A DNA stretch of 64,000 nt from JAIBJN01 sp963775625 (GCA_963775625.1 CAVZJM010000009.1:81752-145751), one strand, 5' to 3'. Counted from the stretch's first letter, positions 8,548 to 18,131 are shown. Program-made: numbers and translations. The notes: generated by a model not told the origin, from the sequence alone.

Positions 8548-9498
8548 CTAGGCCGTCTTCTTGACCTCGACGGACTCGAGCGGCTCGACGTCCGTCCGGG
8601 CGGGCCGTGGCTGGCGGGGAGGCACGAGGCGGTCGAGGAGGACGGCGAGCACGCAGAAAGCTCCGAGGACGACGAGGAAGACGAGGAGCGGCAACGTGCT
8701 CGACGGGCCCGCAGAGGCGACCGCGGCCCTGGGCACGGTGAGCTGCTGCACGAGCATCCGATCTTCCTTCAGGATCTCGTTGTCCACCTGGAACTGCTGG
8801 AGCCAGCCGATGAAGGCCTTGCCGGTCTTGTCGGCGAGGTTGCTGGCGTCCTCGGGCGAGTCGGCCGTCGCGATCAAGCGGATGATGGGGATCTCGGAGA
8901 GCTCGACGCGGTTGGCGACGGTGACCGAGGTGACCCCGACCGCCTCCACGGTTCCCGGGAGGTCCCCGTACTCGCGCTCCCGGTAGTCGGCGACCGCGTC
9001 GGACTCGATGATGTACGGGTAGGTGTTCGCGTTCCGGACGATCGTGTTGAGATCCGGCGGCGAGGTGAGCGGGGCCTCTTCCGGGGTCTCGCCCTCGGTC
9101 TCCGCGCCCGTCGTCCCCGCATCCTCCGGAACGAACGTCTCCTTGCTGCGGAAGTGCGGGTTGTCGGCGCTCGTGATCAGGAGGCGCGACTCCGCCGTCC
9201 AGCTGATCTGGTTCTTCTCCTCGAGACCGGGCGGGAAGACGCTGATCGTGAAGCGGGCGGAGACCGCGGCGAGAAGCGCGAGCGCGGCCCCGAGGACGAG
9301 GAGCCACCAGAACCGCCGGAGCGCGTGCAAGTACCCGGTCACGTTCGCCGAGGCGCTGGAGGCAGCCGAGCGACGGGTGCGGTCCTCGACGGACAGCGTG
9401 GCTTGACGACGTGGGTCCGTCGGCTGTCCACAGCTCGTACAGAACCGGTCGTCGTCTCGTGTCGCTTGGCCGCAGTTAGGACAGGTCTTCACTGGCAC
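8548..9498 (-). CDS. Wzz-like chain-length determinant with N-terminal zinc ribbon
   Basis: This protein of about 316 residues starts with a rubredoxin-like zinc ribbon (CPNCGQ and, 13 residues on, CTSCGQ), then a linker. A transmembrane segment follows (FWWLLVLGAALALLAAVSA), then an extracytoplasmic region of about 170 residues, and a second transmembrane helix near the C-terminus (LPLLVFLVVLGAFCVLAVLL). The two-helix plan with a periplasm-side domain matches polysaccharide co-polymerase/Wzz proteins, which set chain length. The zinc ribbon is an unusual cytoplasmic addition. Two GTG codons are possible starts (9498 and 9492); 9498 is nearer a GGGGAGG site. It forms a unit with the following ligase gene. 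Confidence 0.72.
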   Translation of the reverse strand: MPVKTCPNCGQATRDDDRFCTSCGQPTDPRRQATLSVEDRTRRSAASSASANVTGYLHALRRFWWLLVLGAALALLAAVSARFTISVFPPGLEEKNQISWTAESRLLITSADNPHFRSKETFVPEDAGTTGAETEGETPEEAPLTSPPDLNTIVRNANTYPYIIESDAVADYREREYGDLPGTVEAVGVTSVTVANRVELSEIPIIRLIATADSPEDASNLADKTGKAFIGWLQQFQVDNEILKEDRMLVQQLTVPRAAVASAGPSSTLPLLVFLVVLGAFCVLAVLLDRLVPPRQPRPARTDVEPLESVEVKKTA

Positions 9499-9593
9499 CG
9501 AATCGGGAAGCCTCCCCGCGGCCCCTGGGCCGCATTCCCACAAAACAACGTTTCAGTAGGGTGGCTTCTAACTTGTAGCGGCTGCGTTTCCCG

Positions 9594-11220
9594 GTGTCCA
9601 GTCCAGACCTGACCGTGATCGGCCTCGATTCGGCGACGTTCGACGTCGTCGATCCCATGCTGGCCGCCGGAGAGCTCCCGAATCTCGCGCGGTCTGTGCG
9701 GTCGCGGAGCGCGCGGAGTGCTTCGCTCGACGACGCACCCTCTCACCCCGCACGCGTGGGCGACGATCGTGACTGGAGTCAACGCAGGCCGGCACGGGAT
9801 CTGGGACTTCACCGAGCGCGACGAGAGCGGCTACCAGCTCCGCCTCGTGAACGGGAGCTTCCGCCGCGCGCCGGCCGTCTGGGACCGGCTGCGCCGTTCG
9901 GACCGGCGTACGGGCATCGTCAACGTGCCCTTCACCTGGCCGGCGCCGGAGGTGGACGGGTTCGCGTTCGCGGGCTTCGACGCGGCGGCGCGCGAGCAGG
10001 GGCTCACCTATCCCGAGTCGCTCCGCGCCGAGCTGCAAGGCCGCTTCGGCTCGCTCGAGCTCGACAACCGGTTTCCGATCACGGACGGTCGCGTCGACCT
10101 CGACCTCGTCCGCAGGGCCGCGGCGCAGAAGGTCGAGATCGTCACCTGGCTCGCCGAGCGCTTCGACCCCGAGCTCCTCTTCGTGGTCTTCATGGCCGCC
10201 GACCACATCCAGCACCTCTGCTGGACGGACTGGGAGAGCGACGGCCTCGAGTCCCCCGTCGCCGAGGTCTACAGGGCTCTCGACCAGGCGACGGGCGCTC
10301 TTGCAAGCCTCGCGGGCGACGAGGGCAACGTGCTCGTCATCTCGGACCACGGTGCGGGCCCGCTGAACGGGGTCGTCAACCTGAACGCCTGGCTCGAGGC
10401 CGAAGGGTTCCTGACCTACGCCACCGGCGGGCGCGTCGCGGGGCGCAAGCTCGTCGGCGAGGCGCTGGCGCTTCGCCGCTACCTCCCCGAGCGACTGCGC
10501 TACGCCGCCAAGCAGCGCCTGCCGGGGCTCCGCGAGCGGGCGATCGAGCAGAGCGAGTACGCCGTGATCGACTGGAAGCAGACACGCGCGTTCGCGTACG
10601 GAACCTTCGGCAACATCGTCCTCAACGTTCGGGACCGCGAGGAGCACGGGGTCGTCGAGCCCGGCGACGAGTACGACAGCGTCCGCGAGGAGATCGCCGC
10701 CCGGCTGCTCGAGCTGCAGGGCCCGGAGGGCGAGCGCATCGTCGCCCGGGTGCACAGGCGCGAGGATCTCTTCCACGGCCCCGAGCTGGCGAAGGTCCCC
10801 GACCTGCTCGTCGAGTTCGACCGGTACGCCTGGCTCGGGAAGGGGAACCTCAAGAGCCGGCCCGACTCGCTCTGGGACGAGGTCGAGGTCGAGGGGGGCG
10901 ACGACCATTCCTACGTCGGCAGCCACCGCCACGAGGGCCTGATCGTCCTGTCGGGGCCCGCCGTGGCCGCGGGCGCGCCGGTGGCCGGCGAGCTCGTCGA
11001 CGTCGCCCCGACGATCCTCTACCTCCTGGGCGAGGCGATCCCGGCCGACCTCGAGGGCCGGATCCTCGTGGAAGCGCTGCGGCCGGAGCTCCTGGACAGC
11101 CGTCCGCCCGCCTACGACGACGAGGCGCCGGCCGAGTTCGCGCCGCAGCGTGCGGAGCTCGAAGAGGAAGGAGCCGCGGAGGTCGAGCGCCGCCTGCGCG
11201 GCCTCGGCTATCTCGAGTAG
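9594..11220 (+). CDS. Alkaline-phosphatase-superfamily phosphodiesterase, frameshifted
   Basis: This is a second phosphatase-like gene. The GTG at 9594 opens a frame with the first metal site (SSPDLTVIGLDSATFDVV) but runs out of frame near 9715. The next frame then continues with LRSTTHPLTPHAWATIVTG and the rest of the protein. One extra base around 9712-9718 explains the break; correcting it gives about 541 residues. Later motifs include VVFMAADHIQHLCW, a DHGAG metal site, and HRHEGLIVLSG. The C-terminus ends EVERRLRGLGYLE. The break separates the first metal ligand from the nucleophile region, so either the gene is dead or the base is a sequencing error. It is not annotated as two genes. 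Confidence 0.7.
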
Positions 11221-11352
11221 CCCTGGAAGGTTCAGGAAATCCTTACAGGCGCCGTCTTTGACCTGCTCAGCAGCGAGTCCTGGCGGCGCGGCCAGCTCGT
11301 CGGGGCGTCGGACCGGCGCGCCGCTCCAGCCGCGCTGCTAACGTCGCCGGCC

Positions 11353-12262
11353 GTGCCTGCGGCGCACCGACTCCTCCCTGCGCTCGTCGTCCTGGTCGCG
11401 CTCGTCGCCGCCACTCAGGCGACCGCTGCTGCTTCAAGCGCAGCGCGGGCCTCGGGCGGCGCGGAGGCAGCCGCGGCGTCCACGGCGCGCATCGGCTCGG
11501 CGAGCAGAGTCGTCGCCAGCGCTCGCGCGGCCAGGGCACGCTCGAGGATCGTGCGAACGAACCGGGGATGGTCCTGCACGCGATCGCTGGGCCGGATCGC
11601 GCGCCACCACGGCAGGGGGCTCCCGCTCCTCGTCAAGATCAAGTTCACGCACCACGTCAACATCGATCCGGGCGTCATCGACATTCAGGGCAACTGCCAC
11701 GGCGACGGGAACTCGAACACGATCGACCTGATCCTCAAGGTGCAGGGGAACGGCCGCACGAAGGGCGGCACCTTCGACGCGATCAAGGTGCACCACACCC
11801 CCCACGACATCCAGATCACCGGGTACGCGAACTGCGGGCCCCGAAACGCCATCGGACACCAGGACGGCGCCCAGATCATGGGCGGCGACACGATCTACTT
11901 CGTCGGCTTCCGCTGGGGCAAGTGGAAGAAGCGGAAGGCGACCTGCCAGGGGGCGGCCGGGACGTTCGCCCCCGGGAAGCTCGATAACCCCGGACGCATA
12001 CCCGGTGCGCAACATCCGCTGCATCCGCTGCCGGAGCGTCTCGTGCAACCACGGCATGAGCATCAACGATGCCGACGGCACCGTCGTCAGGAACTCGCGC
12101 TGGCGCTCGGACAATCCGGCCGACCAGCGCGGCAGGCTCGCCACCGGCGAGATCGGGATATGCCCCCACGGCGGCGATCCCTGCGTCGTTCTGCCTCCCG
12201 CGACCGGCACCAGCATCTCCAAGAACGTCTGCGACCGCTGGCCCTACCGCCGCCGCGGCTGA
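11353..12262 (+). CDS. Secreted repeat-fold protein, paralogue 1, frameshifted
   Basis: The GTG at 11353 opens a signal-peptide-like N-terminus (LLPALVVLVALVAATQATA). An Ala-rich linker follows, then a domain shared with the products at 12342 and 15989: LPLLVKIKFTHHV, IDLILKVQGNGRTKGG, DAIKVHHTPHDIQITG, HQDGAQIMGGDTIYFVGF. Near 11985-12000 one base too many shifts the frame. The remaining part (NIRCIRCRSVSCNHGMSI through LATGEIGICPHG) lies in the frame ending at 12262. Repeated short strand-turn units rich in Gly/Asp suggest a right-handed parallel beta-helix, as in pectate lyase-like proteins. Function is unknown; it is extracellular by signal peptide. Confidence 0.65.
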
Positions 12263-12341
12263 CGCCGGCGCGACAGACGTGAACTCCGTCGTAAGGGACG
12301 TGTAGTCTCGTGGGTCCCGTCTTTCCCCCCGGACGGGAGCA

Positions 12342-15200
12342 ATGGCGAAACCAACCGCGGTTCGACTCTCTCTCGCTGCTCTTTTCGCCGCCCTGGCCGC
12401 GGCGCCCGCTGCGCTCGGGGCGGTGACGGTCACCGCCGCCGGCGACGCCTGGACGACCAGTCAGTTTCCGACCCGGAACCTGGGCAGAGAGACGGTCATG
12501 CGCGTCAACTCGAAGCCGGTGAAGCGCGCCTTCGTTCGCTTCGACGTGATCGCGCCCGGGGTCACCCGGGCCGTGCTCCGCGTCTTCGCGGAGACCGCGG
12601 GCTCACGAGGCTTCCAGGTCTACGCGACGTCGGCGGCGTGGACGGAGACGACCATCACACACGCCAACGCGCCGGCCCCCGGCGCGCTCATGGCCACGGT
12701 TCCCGCCTTCACCACCACGAACAGCTGGCGGGAGGTCGACGTCACGAGCGCGGTCACCGGCCCGGGGCCGGTGGCGTTCATGATCACGATCCCGTCTGCG
12801 ACGGCCGACCTCCGCCTCACCTCGAAGGAAGGGGGCCGTCCGCCGGAGCTCGTCCTCGAGACGGGCGACCCGCCGACGCCCGTCTCGCCGCCGTCGGTCT
12901 CGGGGACGGTCGAGGTCGGCCAGACGCTGACGGCCGAGGCCGGGACCTGGACGGGGACTGCGCCGATCGCCTTCGCCTACCAGTGGCAACGCTGCGACGC
13001 GGCCGGCGGCGGCTGCCTCGACGTGACGGGCGCGACCGGCGGCACCTACCTGCTCGGCATGGCCGACGCCGACCACACGATCCGAGTGCAGGAGACGGCC
13101 ACCAACACCGCCGGCTCGGCCTCCGCCATCTCGAGCGCGACCCCGGTCGTCCCGACGCCGATCGTGCCGCCAACGGCGGTCGCTCCCCCGACCCTGACAG
13201 GAAGCCCGCACCTGGGCCAGACGCTCACGGTCGTCCCCGGGACCTGGACGGGGACTCCCCCGCTCACGTTCACGCTCCAGTGGCTCCGCTGCGATGCGAC
13301 CGGCGGGGCCTGCATCGACGTGGTCGGCGCCACGGGCACCACCTACCTGCTCGGCGCGGCCGAGCTCGGCCAGACCATCCGCGTGCGGGAGACGGGATCG
13401 AACGCAGCGGGGCCCGTCTCTGCGACCTCGGCCGCGGCCGGGCCCGTGATCGACCCTGGCGCAGCTCCATCACCTGTGTCCCCGCCGTCGATCACGGGCA
13501 CGGCGGAGGTCGGCCAGACTCTGACCGCCGTCGCCGGCACCTGGACGGGAACGGCGCCGATCGCCTTCTTCCTCCAGTGGCAACGCTGCGATGCAAGCGG
13601 AGGCGCCTGCACCGACGTGGCAGGACAGATCGGCACGACCTATCTCCTCGGCAACGACGACGTCGATCACACGATCCGGGTGCGCGAGACGGGCGCGAAC
13701 CTCGCCGGCTCGGCCTCGTCGACCTCGAGCCCAACCGCGCTCGTCTCCGCCCCGATCGAGCCGCCCGCGCCGGTCACTCCGCCGACGCTGACCGGAACGC
13801 CGCACCTGGGCCAGACTCTGACGGCCGTCCCCGGGACCTGGACGGGGACACCCCCGCTCGCGCTCGGCTTCGAGTGGCTGCGCTGCGACGCGAGTGGCGA
13901 CAACTGCGTCGAGGTGGACGGGGAGACGACGACGACCTACCTCCTCGGCCCACCCGACCTCGGCTCCACGATCCGCGTGCGGGCGACCGCTGCCAACGAC
14001 CACGGCATTGCGGCGGCGACCTCGGAGCCGACGGGCGTGGTCGTCGACGCCCCGAGCGATCCCCCGGCGCCCGTCTCGCCGCCGACGATCACGGGCACGG
14101 CGCAGGTCGGCCAGACGCTGACGGCGGTCGCGGGCACATGGACCGGCACGGCGCCGATCACCTACGCCTACCAGTGGCAGCGCTGCGACGCGGCCGGCGG
14201 CGCCTGCGTCGACGTGACGGGAGAGGCGGACGCGACCTACCTCCTCGAAACGGACGACGTCGGCGGAACGATCCGGGTACGCCAGACGGGCTCGAACACG
14301 GTGGGCTCGGCGTCCGTGACCTCCGAGGCCACCGGCCCGGTCGCCGACGTGCCGCCCCCGCCCCCGCCGCCGAGCTGCTCGCGGGCAGACGCAACGGGCT
14401 GCGCCGCGCTGGCAGGCTCCCGCGTGAGCCTCCTGAACCAGAAGTTCACCTGCAACCGCCCGCTCGCCGACATTGCCGCGCTGAACCCGATCGGCGGAGG
14501 CCCCGGTCGCCTGCCGCTCCTGGTCGAGGTCGACTTCACGACCTACGTCGAGCTCAGTCCCGCCGTCGTCGACTTGCGCCAAGACTGCGCCGGCGACGGA
14601 GACGACGCGTCGATCGACCTGATCCTCGACATCGACGGAGACGGACGCACCCGCGGTGGCATGGTCGACGCGATCAAGGTGCGCCTCACCGCCCACGACG
14701 TCCAGATCACCGGCCAGGCCAATTGCGGCCCCCGCGGCCTGGGGGCCGACGGCGTCGACGGAACCGGCGACGACCTCCACCAGGACGGCGCCCAGCTGCA
14801 GGGCGGCGACACGATCGAGTTCATCGACTTCGAGTGGGGCGACTGGGAGACCAACACCGCCACCTGCCAGGGCGCAGCCGGAACCTTCGCCACCGGCCAG
14901 GTGAACGCCAGCGCTCCCGTGATCAACATGGCGTGCATCCGCTGCAAGAGCGTCTCGTGCAACCACGGGATGGGGATCGGCGCCGGCTCGCAGTTCGTGC
15001 GCGTGGAGGACTCGATGTGGCGCACGAGCAATCCAGCCGACATGGCCGTCCCCCTGGCGACCGGCGCGATCGGGCTCTGCCGCTTCGGGAGCCCGGCGTG
15101 CGTGGTCGAGAACGCCTTCCACAACGGCTTCCCGCCTCCGACCGACGTCACGATCATCAGGAACACCTGCGATACCTGGCCCTACGGGGACGGCGTCTAG
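12342..15200 (+). CDS. Secreted multidomain protein: DNRLRE-like, five Ig-like repeats, repeat-fold domain (paralogue 2)
   Basis: This 952-residue protein has a signal peptide (residues 1-27, ending AAPAALG) and a GGGAG site before the ATG. Residues about 28-180 look like a DNRLRE/CBM96 domain (TRAVLRVFAETAGSRGFQVY). Five Ig-like repeats of about 97 residues follow, each with VGQTLTAVAGTWTGTAP, a YQWQRCDA core and a paired second Cys. After a proline linker (ADVPPPPPPPSCS), the last 290 residues are the domain shared with the genes at 11353 and 15989. This architecture, carbohydrate-binding plus spacer plus beta-helix-like domain, suggests an extracellular polysaccharide-binding or polysaccharide-cleaving protein. 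No catalytic residues can be assigned. Confidence 0.75.
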   Translation: MAKPTAVRLSLAALFAALAAAPAALGAVTVTAAGDAWTTSQFPTRNLGRETVMRVNSKPVKRAFVRFDVIAPGVTRAVLRVFAETAGSRGFQVYATSAAWTETTITHANAPAPGALMATVPAFTTTNSWREVDVTSAVTGPGPVAFMITIPSATADLRLTSKEGGRPPELVLETGDPPTPVSPPSVSGTVEVGQTLTAEAGTWTGTAPIAFAYQWQRCDAAGGGCLDVTGATGGTYLLGMADADHTIRVQETATNTAGSASAISSATPVVPTPIVPPTAVAPPTLTGSPHLGQTLTVVPGTWTGTPPLTFTLQWLRCDATGGACIDVVGATGTTYLLGAAELGQTIRVRETGSNAAGPVSATSAAAGPVIDPGAAPSPVSPPSITGTAEVGQTLTAVAGTWTGTAPIAFFLQWQRCDASGGACTDVAGQIGTTYLLGNDDVDHTIRVRETGANLAGSASSTSSPTALVSAPIEPPAPVTPPTLTGTPHLGQTLTAVPGTWTGTPPLALGFEWLRCDASGDNCVEVDGETTTTYLLGPPDLGSTIRVRATAANDHGIAAATSEPTGVVVDAPSDPPAPVSPPTITGTAQVGQTLTAVAGTWTGTAPITYAYQWQRCDAAGGACVDVTGEADATYLLETDDVGGTIRVRQTGSNTVGSASVTSEATGPVADVPPPPPPPSCSRADATGCAALAGSRVSLLNQKFTCNRPLADIAALNPIGGGPGRLPLLVEVDFTTYVELSPAVVDLRQDCAGDGDDASIDLILDIDGDGRTRGGMVDAIKVRLTAHDVQITGQANCGPRGLGADGVDGTGDDLHQDGAQLQGGDTIEFIDFEWGDWETNTATCQGAAGTFATGQVNASAPVINMACIRCKSVSCNHGMGIGAGSQFVRVEDSMWRTSNPADMAVPLATGAIGLCRFGSPACVVENAFHNGFPPPTDVTIIRNTCDTWPYGDGV
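12880..14345 (+). repeat. Five tandem Ig-like coding repeats in an A-B-A-B-A order
   Basis: There are five units of about 290 bases, starting near 12880, 13180, 13470, 13770 and 14070. Units 1, 3 and 5 share GTAEVGQTLTAVAGTWTGTAPI-type sequence and a 'WQRCDA' core. Units 2 and 4 share PHLGQTLTAVPGTWTGTPPL and 'WLRCDA'. The alternation implies that a two-domain block was duplicated, followed by one further half-block. The units remain similar at DNA level, so recombination between them is likely. Confidence 0.8.
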
Positions 15201-15291
15201 CTGACGACACCACGCCCCGGCGGCTCCCCCGAACGTTCAGTCTTCGGCAGCGAGATGTACCCGCCCGAAGCATCCATGCTAAGAAGAGCCG

Positions 15292-15924
15292 ATGGCCGGG
15301 ATGATCTATGCGCGCACGCGCAACTGGGCGCGGACGAGCGATCGAGTGCGTCGCTGGCGCGAGGACCGTTACCGGCGGTTCCTCGAGCTCTGCCGAGTGA
15401 GCCCCGGCGAGCGCATCCTCGACGTCGGCGCCGGGGCCGGCGCAGCGCTCGAGCGCTTCAACTCGACGAACGAGATCGTCGCCGTCGACCTCAGCCCGCT
15501 CGAGAGCGAATGGCTCGCGCAGGACAACGTCACCGTTCAGGTGGCCGACGCGACGAAGCTGCCGTTCGCTGACCGGGAGTTCCCGCTCGCCTTCTCGAGC
15601 TCGGTAATCGAGCACATTCCCAAGGAGCTGCAGCCCGCGTTCGCGAGCGAGATCCGGCGCGTGGCCGAGCGCTACTACGTGCAGACGCCCAACCGGTGGT
15701 TCCCGATCGAGCCGCACTATCAGTTCCCGTTCTTCCAGTTCCTCCCCGAGCGTGCCCAGCGGTGGCTCAACGCCCACTTCACGCTCGGCTGGCGTGAGAA
15801 GGGCTCGTGGGAGGAGGCGAACCTGCTCTCTGCGAACGACCTGCGCCGCCTCTTCCCCGACGGGGAGATCCACCGGGAGAAGCTCCTCGGGCTCACGAAG
15901 AGCCTGATGGTCGTGCGGCGCTGA
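15292..15924 (+). CDS. SAM-dependent class I methyltransferase
   Basis: This 210-residue cytoplasmic enzyme has motif I at residues about 41-50 (ILDVGAGAGAAL), an acidic end to strand beta2 (EIVAVDLSP), and a DATKLPFADREFPLAFSSSVIEHI block typical of methyltransferase type 11 proteins. The C-terminal half (YYVQTPNRWFPIEPHYQFPFFQFLPERAQRWL) is a known signature of methyltransferases in polysaccharide clusters. The ATG at 15292 follows 'GAAGAGCCG', a plausible ribosome site. It lies between two of the secreted paralogues and probably methylates a glycan or lipid intermediate. An alternative ATG three codons downstream cannot be excluded. Confidence 0.8.
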   Translation: MAGMIYARTRNWARTSDRVRRWREDRYRRFLELCRVSPGERILDVGAGAGAALERFNSTNEIVAVDLSPLESEWLAQDNVTVQVADATKLPFADREFPLAFSSSVIEHIPKELQPAFASEIRRVAERYYVQTPNRWFPIEPHYQFPFFQFLPERAQRWLNAHFTLGWREKGSWEEANLLSANDLRRLFPDGEIHREKLLGLTKSLMVVRR

Positions 15925-15988
15925 CGAACGTGCTTCCGCTAGCGTTGCTCGCTCCCGCGGCCGGGGCACTGCCGGAGCTCGATCCTCG

Positions 15989-16969
15989 ATGAAGAAGGCA
16001 CTCGCAGCCCTCGCGCTCTTCTTCGTCGCCGCTGGCGTCGGCGTCGGGGCCGCCGTGCTCATCCTGGACGAGGACGGCGACGGCGGCAGCGGCAGCGGCA
16101 GCGGCAGCGGCTCCCAGACAACCACGGCTTCGAGCGAGGACGACGGCGATGCGATCGGCTCGCGCAGGGGCGGCTGCGACCACGAGGGAACCGGCGACTG
16201 CGTCGCCGGCGCCGAGATCGTCATCGTCGACAGCCAGTGGAGATGCCGAGGGCCGCTCGCCCGGTATGCGCGGGAGGCGGGCGGCACGCTGCCGCTGAAG
16301 GTGACGGCACGCTTCACGACGTTCGTGAACACCTCGGGGCCGGTCGTCGACCTCCGCGAGGGATGCCGAGGGGACGGGACCGACGCGATCGACCTGATCC
16401 TGGACATCCAGGGCGACGGCCGCACCCTCGGCGGCGTCAACGACGCGCTGAGCGTCAAGCTCGACGCCCGGGACATCGACATCACCGGGAACATCGACTG
16501 CGGCCCGCGCATGGCCGAGTCGCACCAGGACGGCATTCAGGCCCAGGGGGCCCGCGACATCGCCTTCGTCGACCTCGAGGTGGGCGACTGGCAGGACCGG
16601 CGGGCGACCTGCACGGGGGCCTCCGGCGGCATCGACATCTCCCTGGGCGGGATCGCCAGGGTCGTCCCGACCGGCTACCAGTGCATCCGCTGCCGGGTGA
16701 TCGCGTGCCGGCGGGGCCTCAACCTCGGAATCTCGCGGCGCGTACGGGTGGTCGACAGCCGCTTCCGCTCGGGAAACCCGACCGAGAGAGAGGAGCTGCT
16801 GGCAACGGGCGTGATCGGCATCTGCAGCTTCGCCGTCTCGACCTGCAGCGTCCTGCCGACGGCGAAGGAGCACACCCTCGAGGGGAACGTCTGCGACGAG
16901 TTCCCCTACGAGGACCTCACGGCGGCCACCGCGACCGGCAGGCGCCGGACCGCCGTGGACAGCTCTTAG
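15989..16969 (+). CDS. Secreted repeat-fold protein, paralogue 3
   Basis: This 326-residue protein begins with a hydrophobic export segment (MKKALAALALFFVAAGVG). An acidic and Gly-Ser linker follows, and residues about 60-315 are the domain shared with the two upstream paralogues. Conserved blocks are LPLKVTARFTTFVN, IDLILDIQGDGRTLGG, HQDGIQAQGARDIAFVDLE, CIRCRVIACRRGLNL, and LATGVIGICSF. It ends CDEFPYEDL plus a short basic tail. No C-terminal anchor is visible. Conserved Cys residues are consistent with extracytoplasmic disulfides. Its TAG stop lies in the left target duplication of the IS element, which separates it from its original 3' flank. Confidence 0.7.
   Translation: MKKALAALALFFVAAGVGVGAAVLILDEDGDGGSGSGSGSGSQTTTASSEDDGDAIGSRRGGCDHEGTGDCVAGAEIVIVDSQWRCRGPLARYAREAGGTLPLKVTARFTTFVNTSGPVVDLREGCRGDGTDAIDLILDIQGDGRTLGGVNDALSVKLDARDIDITGNIDCGPRMAESHQDGIQAQGARDIAFVDLEVGDWQDRRATCTGASGGIDISLGGIARVVPTGYQCIRCRVIACRRGLNLGISRRVRVVDSRFRSGNPTEREELLATGVIGICSFAVSTCSVLPTAKEHTLEGNVCDEFPYEDLTAATATGRRRTAVDSS
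16082..16114 (+). repeat. GGCAGC simple repeat encoding a Gly-Ser linker
   Basis: Four perfect GGCAGC units lie at 16085-16108. They encode the flexible (GS)n spacer between the membrane segment and the folded domain of the paralogue 3 protein. Such hexamer tracts vary in length by slippage without shifting the frame. Confidence 0.8.
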
Positions 16970-16970
16970 A

Positions 16971-18131
16971 GGGACTGCTCGAGTTCATAATGATAGATGG
17001 GAGGATGACGATAGGTCTTTGACGCGACAGCGCCGGCGTGCCGGGCGCTGTCGCTTCGCGACTCACGCTCGCTTCGAGACAATCGAAAGGAGCGAGTCGC
17101 GTGTCTGAGGATGATGTCCTCTTCGGCTACCGGCTGCAGTTGGTCGACCTGGCCGGCCGGGTCGGGGTCACAGCGGCCTGCCGCACCTTAGGTGTCCACC
17201 GCTCGACCTACTACGTATGGAAGCGCAAGATCGAGCGGGAGGGCCTGGGTGCCCTGCGCCCGCGGGAGCGGCGCCGGCCGCGGATGCCCAATCAGCTCTC
17301 GCCGCTGGTCGAGCAACGGATCGTCGCCTTCGCGCTCGGCCACCCCGGCCTCGGGCCCGCGGCGGATAGCGGCCGAGCTCGCGCGCGCGCGCTGGGGCGG
17401 GCTCCTCGTTTCCGCACAACGGCGTCTGGCGCTGCCTGCGCCGCCACGGCCTCAACACGCGTGCCAAGCGACTCGCGCTCGTCGCCGGCTACGCCGCGCC
17501 CTACGAGCCGCCGCGCGAGCCGGCGGCCGCGAGCGGCACGTCGAGGCGGAGCGACCGGGCGAGTTGGTCGGCTTCGACTGCTTCTTCGTCGGGCGGCTGC
17601 ACAGACATGAAGCAGCACGGTATGGCAGCTGACCGCGATCGACGTCTGCTCCTCCTACGCCTGGGCCGAGCTCGTTAGCTGCAAGCGCGGGCAGACCGAG
17701 CGCGAGCACAAACCTCGAAGCTCGCCCGCCGTGTGGCCGCCGAGCTGCAAGCGGCTGGGTGGCGGCTCGAGCGGGCGCTGAGCGACAACGGCAGCGAGTT
17801 TCGCGGCCGCTTCGAGCAGACGCTCGCGCAGCTCGGCGCCGCGGGCGACGCGCATCCGCGCCGGCCGCCCGCAGACGAACGGAGCCGTCGAAGCGCTACA
17901 CAAGACGATCCTCGAGGAATGCTGGCGCCCCGCCTTCGCCCGCTACCTCCAGGTCCGCTTCCAGGGCCTGCAGCCGCGACCTCGGCCGACTACGTGGCGC
18001 TTCTACAACCTCGAGCGCGCCCACACATGGCCGCCTCACCCGCGGCCGCGTCCCAGCCGACATCGTCGACGGTGTCCGCAAGATGGAGGCGAGATGAGCC
18101 GAACCTGTCGGCACATCTCGGAGGCAGTCCA
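16971..18131 (+). mobile_element. Decayed IS481-like insertion sequence with 7-bp target duplication
   Basis: The element is about 1161 bp. The direct repeat TCTTAGA flanks it on both sides (16964-16970 and 18132-18138), as expected for a target duplication. The ends are weak inverted repeats: GGGACTGCTCGAG on the left, and TGGACTGCCTCCGAG when the right end is read from the other strand. Inside the left end is a perfect 11-bp stem hairpin (17024-17054) that could block readthrough from the upstream gene. The only gene is a broken transposase. Removing the element and one target copy rejoins the stop codon of the upstream gene to the palindromic repeat at 18136. Confidence 0.82.
17101..18097 (+). 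pseudogene. IS481-family transposase, multiply frameshifted
   Basis: GTG 17101 follows AAAGGAG. The N-terminus is an intact helix-turn-helix (VGVTAACRTLGVHRSTYYVW). From about 17350 the frame changes several times; adding the pieces gives RRIAAELARARWGG, then HNGVWRCLRRHGLNTRAKRL, then the integrase core. The core's catalytic Asp lies in VGFDCFFVG, the second Asp in ALSDNGSEF, and the Glu region in NGAVEALHKTILEECWRP. The C-terminus RGRVPADIVDGVRKMEAR ends at 18097. At least five indels are needed, so the gene is dead. Family assignment rests on the rve-type core and the HTH. Confidence 0.85.

Noticed and set aside
9700..9720. Programmed ribosomal frameshift in the phosphatase gene
   Set aside because: No slippery heptamer or downstream structure is evident, and similar single-base breaks occur in several neighbouring genes, so error or decay is simpler.
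12880..14345. CRISPR-like array
   Set aside because: The repeats are about 290 bases, in frame and protein-coding; there are no short spacers and no cas genes in the window.
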